Program-made: the position numbers and the translations under genes
Shown here: positions 19,823-26,640 of the stretch, piece after piece
How positions within the stretch are numbered: the stretch's first letter is position 1
How the letters are laid out: each line of letters starts with the position of its first letter
DNA from: Clostridium gasigenes
GTDB lineage: Bacteria; Bacillota; Clostridia; Clostridiales; Clostridiaceae
Reading direction: 5' to 3'
DNA length: 51,453 bases
NCBI RefSeq assembly: GCF_900104115.1
Contig: NZ_FNJM01000019.1
Location: forward strand, 1-51,453
Notes under the pieces: model-generated
What the model was told of the DNA's origin: nothing
Seen by the model: only the letters and a program-made list of their open reading frames with translations
Databases searched by the model: none

Positions 19823-19913
19823 AATGATATAGTGAAGAGAAAGATAATGAATTTTATTAGAACAAATGAAACAAATTGAAATATAGGCTTATAATAAAAG
19901 GAGGATTTTAATT

Positions 19914-20222
19914 ATGAAAAGAATAGTATTAGTATGTTCAGCGGGTATGTCAACAAGTTTATTAGTATCAAAGATGCAAGTTGCAGCAAAGGATCAAGGT
20001 TTTGAATGCTCAATAGAGGCTTATGGTGAAGCTCAATTAAAAAATCATGAAGATGAAATAGATGTATTATTACTTGGACCACAAGTAAGGTTCTTATTTA
20101 ATAAATTAAAAACTAAGTTTGATGCAAAGAATGTTCCTGTAGAAGTAATTAATATGATTGATTACGGTACAATGAATGGTCCTAAAGTATTAAAACAAGC
20201 TCAAAACTTATTAAATAAATAA
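19914..20222 (+). CDS. PTS EIIB, lactose/cellobiose family
   Basis: A 102-residue cytoplasmic phospho-carrier. The phosphorylated Cys8 sits in the P-loop VLVCSAGMSTSLLV, and the LLGPQVRF stretch is typical for EIIB of the cellobiose/chitobiose type. It accepts phosphate from the EIIA encoded next and hands it to the sugar bound by EIIC. It also probably phosphorylates the LevR-type regulator to signal absence of substrate. The ribosome binding site is AAGGAGG. It is the first gene after the sigma-54 promoter. Confidence 0.95.
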   Translation: MKRIVLVCSAGMSTSLLVSKMQVAAKDQGFECSIEAYGEAQLKNHEDEIDVLLLGPQVRFLFNKLKTKFDAKNVPVEVINMIDYGTMNGPKVLKQAQNLLNK

Positions 20223-20306
20223 TAATTTTATAAAGAAAACAATAGTATTAAATATGCTTAAAATATAATAAAACATAACTTAGTTACAGGAGGAGCGTAT
20301 AATAAA

Positions 20307-20612
20307 ATGGAAGAAATAATAATGAATTTAATAATGCATAGTGGAGAAGCTAGAAGTTATGCAATGGAAGCTATGGAGTTGGCTAAAACAGGGGATATTA
20401 AAGGCGCAAAGGAATTAATTCAAAAATCAGCTGAAGAATTAGGGGAAGCTCATCATTCACAAACATCTTTAATTCAAAATGAAGCTGGTGGAAATAAAAC
20501 TGAGTTATCTTTATTATTAGTTCATGCACAAGATCATTTAATGACAACTATGACATTAAAAGATGTAGCTAATGAAATAATAGATATACATGCTGCAATA
20601 CAAGCAAAATAA
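20307..20612 (+). CDS. PTS EIIA, lactose/cellobiose family
   Basis: A 101-residue all-helical EIIA. The active-site LVHAQDHLM places the phospho-His at His73, with Asp76 as the trimer metal ligand. Length and motif match LacF/CelC-type EIIA. The ribosome binding site is GGAGGAG. It lies 84 nt after EIIB and is followed by a hairpin that may reduce read-through into the sugar kinase gene. Confidence 0.95.
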   Translation: MEEIIMNLIMHSGEARSYAMEAMELAKTGDIKGAKELIQKSAEELGEAHHSQTSLIQNEAGGNKTELSLLLVHAQDHLMTTMTLKDVANEIIDIHAAIQAK

Positions 20613-20619
20613 AAAATCG

Positions 20620-20650
20620 AAACTCTAATGGATAACATTAGAGTTTTAGT
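20620..20650 (+). terminator. Hairpin after EIIA, possible partial terminator
   Basis: AAACTCTAATG and CATTAGAGTTT with a 5-nt loop, followed by a broken T tract (TTAGTTTT). The next operon gene starts 78 nt on, so partial read-through is likely. Confidence 0.6.
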
Positions 20651-20727
20651 TTTAAGGCATTTTAAAAAATAGATTATTTTTTAGATTATTATTTTTAGGA
20701 TGTACCTTATATAAGGAGATGGGAAAG

Positions 20728-21624
20728 GTGGAATATGTAATAGGCGTAGATGGCGGAGGAACAAAAACAGAGTCCGTTGCCTACGATTTAGAAGGAAATG
20801 TATTAGCGTCATCATTAACTGGTTTTGGGAATCTAGTTAATGATAAAAAACAAGCTCTTAAAAATGTAATTTCTGGAATAGAAGAGCTGTTAAATAAGTT
20901 AGGAAGAGATGGGTTAAAGGGTTTATATTTAGGACTTGCGGGATCAGAAGTGGGAGAAAACGCAAAAATAGTTCGCCAGGAAATAAAAACTGAATTTGAA
21001 GTGGATTCAGTTATAATGAATGATGGAGATTTAGCTTTAAAGGCATTGTTAAAAGGCGAGGATGGAATACTAGTTATTGCAGGAACTGGATCTACATCAT
21101 TTGGGGTAAATGGTAAGAAACAGGCTAGATGTGGCGGGTGGGGTCAGATTCTAGGGGATGAAGGAAGCGCTTATAAAATATCAATTGAAGCATATAAGCA
21201 AATGATTCATGAAAATGATTTCGGGTTAGAACTTAGCAAGCTGTCAAAAAATATATTAGCTAATCTAGGGGTTGAAAAAGTTGAAGATATTCTAGGAATT
21301 ATTTATTCTTCAACAAAGGATGAAATTGCGAATGTAGCAGAATTAGTGTCTATAGAAGCCGAGGAAGGTAACGAAGTAGCTATTAATATATTAAAAACAG
21401 AGGGTATTGCAATTGCAAAGGCTGCTGAAAGAATATTTAATAAATTAGAATTTGATAAATGTAGTATAGGTTTAGTTGGAAGTGCTATAAAAAAATCAGT
21501 GATTCTTAGAGAAACTTTTGAAACATATTTAAAAGAAAATATAAATATAATTGAGTTTATTGATGTGGAAGTATCTCCAGCAAAGGGGGCATACTATCTA
21601 TATAAAAAGGAAAATAAGGAATAA
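20728..21624 (+). CDS. BadF/BadG-family sugar kinase (probable GlcNAc/MurNAc kinase)
   Basis: A 298-residue ASKHA-fold kinase. Phosphate-1 motif GVDGGGTKTES opens the protein, GTGSTSFG forms the phosphate-2 motif, and CGGWGQILGDEGSAYKI is the sugar-kinase signature. BadF/BadG kinases of this type phosphorylate N-acetylglucosamine, and in Clostridium acetobutylicum MurK also phosphorylates N-acetylmuramic acid. I choose the GTG at 20728, which has AAGGAG nine bases upstream. The ATG at 20719 abuts that Shine-Dalgarno. Position between the PTS and the MupG-type glycosidase suggests it phosphorylates the unphosphorylated sugar released from an imported disaccharide phosphate. Confidence 0.85.
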   Translation: MEYVIGVDGGGTKTESVAYDLEGNVLASSLTGFGNLVNDKKQALKNVISGIEELLNKLGRDGLKGLYLGLAGSEVGENAKIVRQEIKTEFEVDSVIMNDGDLALKALLKGEDGILVIAGTGSTSFGVNGKKQARCGGWGQILGDEGSAYKISIEAYKQMIHENDFGLELSKLSKNILANLGVEKVEDILGIIYSSTKDEIANVAELVSIEAEEGNEVAINILKTEGIAIAKAAERIFNKLEFDKCSIGLVGSAIKKSVILRETFETYLKENINIIEFIDVEVSPAKGAYYLYKKENKE

Positions 21625-21670
21625 CTTTTAAAAGATTAAATAAAAATTATAATTTATGGAGGATTTAATA

Positions 21671-22762
21671 ATGAAAAGATTAGGAATATCAGTTTATCCA
21701 AATCATATAGATATGGATAAAGTAGTGGAGTACATTGAATTAGCAGCAAAATATGGATTTAGTAGAATATTTACTTGTTTAATATCAGCAGAAGGTAAAT
21801 CAACAGAAGAAATAGTTAGTGAATTTAAAGTTATGTTAGATGTTGCAAACAAACATAACATGGAAGTTATAGCAGATTTAGATCCTACTGTGTTCAAAAA
21901 TTTAGGAGCTTCGATAACTGACCTTTCAATGTTTAAAAAAATGGGGTTAAGTGGAATAAGATTAGATGCTGGATTCTCAGGAAATGAAGAATCTATAATG
22001 ACTTATAACAAGTTTGGATTAAAAGTAGAGTTAAATGTTAGTAATGGAACCAAATATGTTGATAATGTAATGTCATTTAGACCAAATGTTGAAAATCTTT
22101 ATGGATGTCATAACTTCTATCCACATGTTTACACTGGACTGAACTATGATTACTTTATAAAATGTAGTGAACAATTTAAAGAACTTGGAATTAAAACAGC
22201 TGCATTTGTTAATGCACCATCAGCTGAATTTGGTCCATGGCCAGTATCGGAAGGATTATGTACATTAGAAATGCATAGAGATATGCCTATAGATGTCCAA
22301 GCTAAGCATTTATTTGCTACAGGTCTTATTGACGATGTTATAATAGCAAACTGCTTTGCTTCAGAAGATGAATTAAAGGCTTTAAGTGAAGTTAATAGGG
22401 AAATGTTACAATTAGATGTAGAGGTTGTAGAAGATATTCCTGCAATAGAAAAAATTATAGTTTTAGATGAATTTCATTTTAATAGAGGGGATTGCTCTGA
22501 CTATGTTATAAGATCAACTCAATCAAGAGTTAAATATAAGGGTGAAAAATTTCATCCATTTAACACGCCTGATATAGAAAGAGGAGACGTATTAATAGAA
22601 TCAGATTTATATACTAGATATGCAGGTGAGCTACAATTAGCAATAAAACCTATGAAAAATAGTGGGAAAACTAATGTTGTTGCCAAGGTTATTCCAGAAG
22701 AATTATTCTTATTAGATTTAATTCAACCATGGGATAAATTTGAGTTTAAATTAAAGAAATAG
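21671..22762 (+). CDS. MupG/DUF871-family 6-phospho-glycosidase
   Basis: A 363-residue cytoplasmic protein with the DUF871 architecture: an N-terminal TIM-barrel (LGISVYPNH..., ADLDPTVFKNLG, GIRLDAGFSG, LELNVSN-type strands) and a small C-terminal cyclophilin-like domain. The founding member, Staphylococcus MupG, is a 6-phospho-N-acetylmuramidase that cuts MurNAc-6-phosphate-GlcNAc after PTS uptake. The start at 21671 has GGAGG upstream; an in-frame ATG at 21656 does not. It is the last gene of the first sigma-54 operon, with a clear terminator. The substrate is inferred from family and neighbours. Confidence 0.87.
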   Translation: MKRLGISVYPNHIDMDKVVEYIELAAKYGFSRIFTCLISAEGKSTEEIVSEFKVMLDVANKHNMEVIADLDPTVFKNLGASITDLSMFKKMGLSGIRLDAGFSGNEESIMTYNKFGLKVELNVSNGTKYVDNVMSFRPNVENLYGCHNFYPHVYTGLNYDYFIKCSEQFKELGIKTAAFVNAPSAEFGPWPVSEGLCTLEMHRDMPIDVQAKHLFATGLIDDVIIANCFASEDELKALSEVNREMLQLDVEVVEDIPAIEKIIVLDEFHFNRGDCSDYVIRSTQSRVKYKGEKFHPFNTPDIERGDVLIESDLYTRYAGELQLAIKPMKNSGKTNVVAKVIPEELFLLDLIQPWDKFEFKLKK

Positions 22763-22784
22763 AAGATTAGGTAATGTTAAATAC

Positions 22785-22817
22785 AAAAAGCTCTTGGTTT
22801 ATACAAGAGCTTTTTAT
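22785..22817 (+). terminator. Terminator after the mupG-like gene
   Basis: AAAAGCTCTTG pairs with CAAGAGCTTTT around a 7-nt loop. It separates this operon from the EIIC gene, which has its own promoter. Confidence 0.9.
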
Positions 22818-22883
22818 AATATAATTTATAGAATAATAGTATATTTTTGAAATTAAAATTGAAAATTAATACATTTATTATAA

Positions 22884-22952
22884 AATTACACTAAATTTTA
22901 TACGGTTACATTAGTGTAATTAAAGTTAAGAGTGTGTAAATAGAGTGTGTAA
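22884..22952. promoter_or_regulatory. Candidate enhancer sites for the LevR-type activator
   Basis: An inverted repeat, AATTACACTAA (22884-22894) and TTAGTGTAATT (22911-22921), is followed by two direct GTGTGTAA copies (22932-22939 and 22945-22952, 13 bp apart). All share the core GTGTAA, also found upstream of the first sigma-54 promoter. They lie 70-135 bp upstream of the -24 element at 23022. Confidence 0.6.
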
Positions 22953-23019
22953 AGGTTATAATAACTAGCAAACAGCCAAGCTATAAGGGTTTGAAGAAGA
23001 TTTAGAGATTTGATAAAAA

Positions 23020-23036
23020 TTGGCACAGCAATTGCT
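23020..23036 (+). promoter_or_regulatory. Sigma-54 (-24/-12) promoter of the EIIC gene
   Basis: TTGGCACAGCAATTGCT matches the -24/-12 consensus fully at the key GG and GC, with correct spacing. It implies a leader of roughly 180 nt before the EIIC start. The 467-bp gap 22763-23229 thus holds a terminator, enhancer-like sites, this promoter and the leader. Confidence 0.9.
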
Positions 23037-23129
23037 ATATATAATAGTGTAACGAAAGAAAATTACAACTTAATAAATCTTACTTAACACAATTAAATAA
23101 ATAAACTACAAAACTAAATAAGTTATTTA

Positions 23130-23191
23130 CTGATTATCTTAATACTAAACGTAATTATCATATTAAATTAATATTTAAAATGGATAATCAG
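23130..23191 (+). other. Leader inverted repeat upstream of EIIC
   Basis: CTGATTATC (23130-23138) can pair with GATAATCAG (23183-23191) across 44 nt, within the predicted 5' leader and just before the ribosome binding site. It has no T tract. Confidence 0.4.
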
Positions 23192-23229
23192 AAGATATAA
23201 ATTTGATTAAAAAAGGGGAGGACATCATT

Positions 23230-24504
23230 ATGGAAAAATTCATGGCTTTTATGGAAAAGTATGTAGTACCAGTAGCTTCTAAAATGGGGGCACAAAAACA
23301 TTTAATAGCAATAAGAGATGGATTTGTTAGTATTATGCCACTAATTATGGCAGGTTCATTAGCAGTTATGATTAACAACATACCAATTCCGGGATATGCT
23401 GATTTCATGGCAAAAATTTTCGGAGCAGAGTGGGGACATGTACAAGGTACAGTATGGAATGGTACATTCGGAGTTATGTCATTAATACTTGTAGTGACAA
23501 TGGCTTATAGCTTAGGAAAATCTTATGATAAAGACGCTATGGCTTGTGTTGTAGTATGCTTCGCAGTAGCAGCAATGCTTTATGCACCAGGAGCTGCAGG
23601 GGATGCATTTAAAGGCACAAATGGATTATTCGTTGCTTTAGCCATTCCGTTAATATTTGGAACAATATTCTGTAAGTTACTTGGAAATCCTAAATTACTT
23701 ATAAAGATGCCAGAGGGAGTTCCACCAGCAGTTGCAAAGGGATTTGCTGCAATTCTTCCAACTATAATAGTACTTGCATTAGTAGGAATAATTGAAGCAG
23801 TACTACTTTGGGTATTTGGAATAAACAATATACACAAAGTAGTATCTGATGCAATTCAAAAACCATTTATGGATATGTTTTCATCAAGTATCGTGCCAGT
23901 ATTAATATTAATATTATTCCAACAATTATTCTGGTTCATGGGTCTTCATGGAGCAAATCTAGTTGCACCAATAGTAAACACTGTATTATTACCATTAACT
24001 TTGTCAAATATAGACGCTTTTAGCTTAGGACAAGAACCAACTAGTATAATTACTTCACAATTCTTAGATTCATTTGTAAACTTAGGTGGATCAGGTGCAA
24101 CAATTGCTTTGCTAATAGCTATATTCCTAGTTTCCAAGAGTAAATCTAGTAAGTCTATTGCAAAAATAAGTCTTGCTCCAGGATTATTTAATATCAATGA
24201 GCCAGTAATATTTGGTATGCCAATAGTATTAAACCCAATTTACATTGCACCTTTCATAATAGCTCCACTAGTATGTGCAGTTATTGCATATTATGCAACT
24301 TCATGGGGATTTATCCCAACAACAAGAATGGTAGTTCATTGGACTACTCCACCAGTGCTTAGTGCTTTCATTGCTACAGCTAGCTTTAAAGCTGGATTAA
24401 TTGCATTAATTAATGTTGTAATTTCTGTAGGAATCTACCTACCTTTCGTTAAGGTAGCTGATAGAAAAGCTGCAATAGAAGAAAGCCAAGGATTAGCTCA
24501 ATAA
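23230..24504 (+). CDS. PTS EIIC, lactose/cellobiose family permease
   Basis: A 424-residue integral membrane protein with about ten hydrophobic segments. It moves and phosphorylates the sugar together with the EIIB and EIIA encoded upstream. Family features: N-terminal MEKYVVPVASKMGAQKHL, AIRDGFVSIMPLIMAGS, FWFMGLHGANLV, and the sugar-binding FNINEPVIFGMPIVLNP. The start at 23230 has GGGGAGGAC upstream; a TTG at 23203 would put the Shine-Dalgarno inside the gene. It has its own sigma-54 promoter and strong terminator, so it is expressed in parallel with the other PTS parts. Confidence 0.94.
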   Translation: MEKFMAFMEKYVVPVASKMGAQKHLIAIRDGFVSIMPLIMAGSLAVMINNIPIPGYADFMAKIFGAEWGHVQGTVWNGTFGVMSLILVVTMAYSLGKSYDKDAMACVVVCFAVAAMLYAPGAAGDAFKGTNGLFVALAIPLIFGTIFCKLLGNPKLLIKMPEGVPPAVAKGFAAILPTIIVLALVGIIEAVLLWVFGINNIHKVVSDAIQKPFMDMFSSSIVPVLILILFQQLFWFMGLHGANLVAPIVNTVLLPLTLSNIDAFSLGQEPTSIITSQFLDSFVNLGGSGATIALLIAIFLVSKSKSSKSIAKISLAPGLFNINEPVIFGMPIVLNPIYIAPFIIAPLVCAVIAYYATSWGFIPTTRMVVHWTTPPVLSAFIATASFKAGLIALINVVISVGIYLPFVKVADRKAAIEESQGLAQ

Positions 24505-24530
24505 TTATTAGTAAATAATTAAGAGAAAAT

Positions 24531-24569
24531 AAAGGTCTGATAGATAAATTTATCTATCAGACCTTTTTG
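24531..24569 (+). terminator. Terminator after EIIC
   Basis: An 18-bp perfect stem, AAAGGTCTGATAGATAAA with its complement and no loop spacer, followed by T's. Confidence 0.9.
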
Positions 24570-24647
24570 TTTTAAATTTTATGTAATAATAATTTACTGT
24601 ATTATATATTTTTCAGAGATAGTAAATTGTTGCTTAGTATAATATTA

Positions 24648-25709
24648 TTAGTTAGCTATTTGGAATTCTGTATTTGTTAGGTTGAAGATAGTCTTCATTC
24701 CTGAACTTAAGTATATCTTGTTATCGGTAGTTACAAAAATAGCTTCTATATCAGATTGAGATTCTATAAAAGCTAAACCATCTTCAACACCCATAGCAAA
24801 CACTGAAGTTGAAAGTGCATCTCCGTCAATGGATTTATCACTTATTATTGAAATACCAGAAATATTATTTTCATAAGGAAACCCAGTTTTAGGGTTAAGT
24901 ATGTGATGGTATTTAACTCCATCATATTCTACAAATCTTTCATAAGTTCCAGATGTAACTACAGATTTATTATTAACTTCAATAGTCCCTAAAATATCAT
25001 TACGGCTAGAAGCTGGGTTTTGAATACCTATTTTCCAATTTTCACCGCTAGTTTTTTTACCGTGAGCAAAAATATTACCACCTAAATCGATAATAGCACT
25101 ATGAACGTTGTTTTCAGTTAAAACCTCTGAAACTTTGTCAGCGGCATAACCTTTAGCTATTCCACCTAAATCTATAATCATATGAGGGTTCTTAAGAAAA
25201 ATAGATTTATCTTCTTCATTAAGTTCTACGGCATTATGATTTATATAACTTAGAGCGACATCTAGTTCTTCTTTTGATGGTACACCTTGCTGTGGCGATC
25301 TTTCTTCAGGTAAACCAATACTCCATAGTTTAACTAAGGGCCCTATAGTAATATCAAAAAGACCATTAGAAATATTGGAATACTCAAGACCTTTTTTTAC
25401 TATTGTAAGAGTATCATCATCAACAATAACGGGTGATATACCTGAGGAATCATTGACTTTATCAAGTATAGTACCATCTTTATTTATACTAACTGATTTT
25501 TCAATTTCTCTTACTCTATCAAAAGCCTTATCTAGAATTTTTTCATCATCACTATCATATAGAGTAACTTTTACAACAGTACCCATAATGGATTCCGTTC
25601 TAGTTAAAGGAGAAGTAACTTTATTATTTTTAGAACAACCTACAAAAGAGATAATACAAGAAATTAATAATGTAGATAATACTAAAGATTTTAATTGCTT
25701 ATTTTTCAT
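24648..25709 (-). CDS. ApbE-family FAD:protein FMN transferase lipoprotein (FmnB-like)
   Basis: A 353-residue lipoprotein. The signal peptide ends at Cys25 in SFVGCS, so it acts outside the membrane. The ApbE domain shows MGTVVKVTLYD at its start, IDLGGIAKGYAADKV, and the C-terminal GDALSTSVFAMG. ApbE enzymes use FAD to attach FMN to a Thr in exported flavoproteins. The adjacent gene encodes a small FMN-binding lipoprotein, its likely substrate, so this corresponds to FmnB of the Listeria extracellular electron transfer system. It is co-directional with and downstream of that gene. A minus-strand terminator between them suggests limited read-through. Confidence 0.92.
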   Translation of the reverse strand: MKNKQLKSLVLSTLLISCIISFVGCSKNNKVTSPLTRTESIMGTVVKVTLYDSDDEKILDKAFDRVREIEKSVSINKDGTILDKVNDSSGISPVIVDDDTLTIVKKGLEYSNISNGLFDITIGPLVKLWSIGLPEERSPQQGVPSKEELDVALSYINHNAVELNEEDKSIFLKNPHMIIDLGGIAKGYAADKVSEVLTENNVHSAIIDLGGNIFAHGKKTSGENWKIGIQNPASSRNDILGTIEVNNKSVVTSGTYERFVEYDGVKYHHILNPKTGFPYENNISGISIISDKSIDGDALSTSVFAMGVEDGLAFIESQSDIEAIFVTTDNKIYLSSGMKTIFNLTNTEFQIAN

Positions 25710-25768
25710 ATAAACCTCCTAAAAATCATTTGTAATTTGAATTATTATATCCAAAGTATTTAATAAAA

Positions 25769-25804
25769 GAAAAAAAGGCTTTAGGAAAAATCCTAAAGCC
25801 TTAA
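25769..25804 (-). terminator. Terminator of the pplA-like gene
   Basis: On the minus strand AAGGCTTTAGGA and TCCTAAAGCCTT form a 12-bp stem with a 4-nt loop, followed by TTTTTTCTTTT. Confidence 0.85.
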
Positions 25805-25814
25805 ATTTTAAATA

Positions 25815-26237
25815 CTACTTAGCGCTTTCTAAAGCTTTAGCAGCTAATGTTTTGAATGAATCTGATGAAGTAGTTACAGCTGTAACAGCATCAACAGCTG
25901 TAGCATCTTGCTTTTCAATTAAAGCAGCTTCTAATTTAGGGAAGGCTTCTTTTGGATTAGAAGCTGAACCGAATTCTTTCATTTTTGCGTTGTATGCTTC
26001 GTCAGTTGATTTAGCAACACCTTCAGCGTTAATTTCATCATACTTAACTGTAGCTATTTTACCATCTTTAACTTCGATGTTTACTTGACCAACAAAACCT
26101 CTTTCATCTGCTGTGCTGTTAGCTTCGTATTTGCCATCTTTTAAAGCCTTAGCCTCATCTTTAGATCCACATCCTACTAATACAGTAGTTGCTAATGCTG
26201 CAACAGCTAATAAACTTAATATTTTATTTGATTTCAT
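25815..26237 (-). CDS. PplA-like FMN-binding lipoprotein
   Basis: A 140-residue lipoprotein with Cys23 in VLVGCGS. After the anchor comes a single FMN-binding domain: DGKYEA, a GQVNIEVKDGKIATVKYDE-type beta region, and near the C-terminus DAVTAVTTSS. That last segment occupies the place of the flavinylation motif (S/T-G-A-T), here T119-A-V-T122, making Thr122 the probable FMN attachment site. Listeria PplA has two such domains; this one has one. Beside an ApbE transferase and divergent from ndh2, it is the likely extracellular electron carrier. The ribosome binding site is AAGGGGGA. Confidence 0.87.
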   Translation of the reverse strand: MKSNKILSLLAVAALATTVLVGCGSKDEAKALKDGKYEANSTADERGFVGQVNIEVKDGKIATVKYDEINAEGVAKSTDEAYNAKMKEFGSASNPKEAFPKLEAALIEKQDATAVDAVTAVTTSSDSFKTLAAKALESAK

Positions 26238-26539
26238 AAGAAAATCCCCCTTAAAATTATATAATTAGAATAGTAATAATTATTATTAAAAGTCATTATC
26301 ACTATCTAATTATACACAATGTGACAAAATATAGATATTCGTTTTACTTATGTTGAATAAGTTTTTTTAATAGCGTTTAAGTTTTAACAATATATCTTAG
26401 GATAAGCTATAAAAGGGATTAGACTAATTAACTTAATAGAAAAATTTAAAAAATTGTTAAAAAAATTACTAATAGGGTTAGGAATTAATATAGACAGATA
26501 TCTAAATGGGCTATACAATTAATGATGGCTATAAAATAA

Positions 26540-26598
26540 GGGAGATTCAAAAAAATAACTAGTCAAATTATTTGGCTTGGTATTTTCTTTCAGTTCCC
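26540..26598. repeat. Dispersed palindromic repeat, short form
   Basis: It opens with GGGAGATTCAAAAAAATAAC then TAGTCAA, and closes with GGTATTTTCTTTCAGTTCCC. It is closely related to the copy at 10444, in opposite orientation. It lies in the 403-bp divergent region between the pplA-like and ndh2 genes. The rest of that region is AT-rich and must contain both promoters, which I cannot place with confidence. Confidence 0.78.
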
Positions 26599-26640
26599 TA
26601 CTAAAGTATATTAATTATAATGAAAGGATTAGGTGATATT

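Noticed and set aside
22763..23229. Riboswitch in the EIIC leader
   Set aside because: I see one long-range stem but no conserved core of a known riboswitch class; only the stem is reported.
26384..26467. Possible Rex (redox) operator halves TTAACAA and TTGTTAA upstream of ndh2
   Set aside because: The halves are about 70 bp apart and neither forms the 18-bp palindrome; in AT-rich sequence this is expected by chance.
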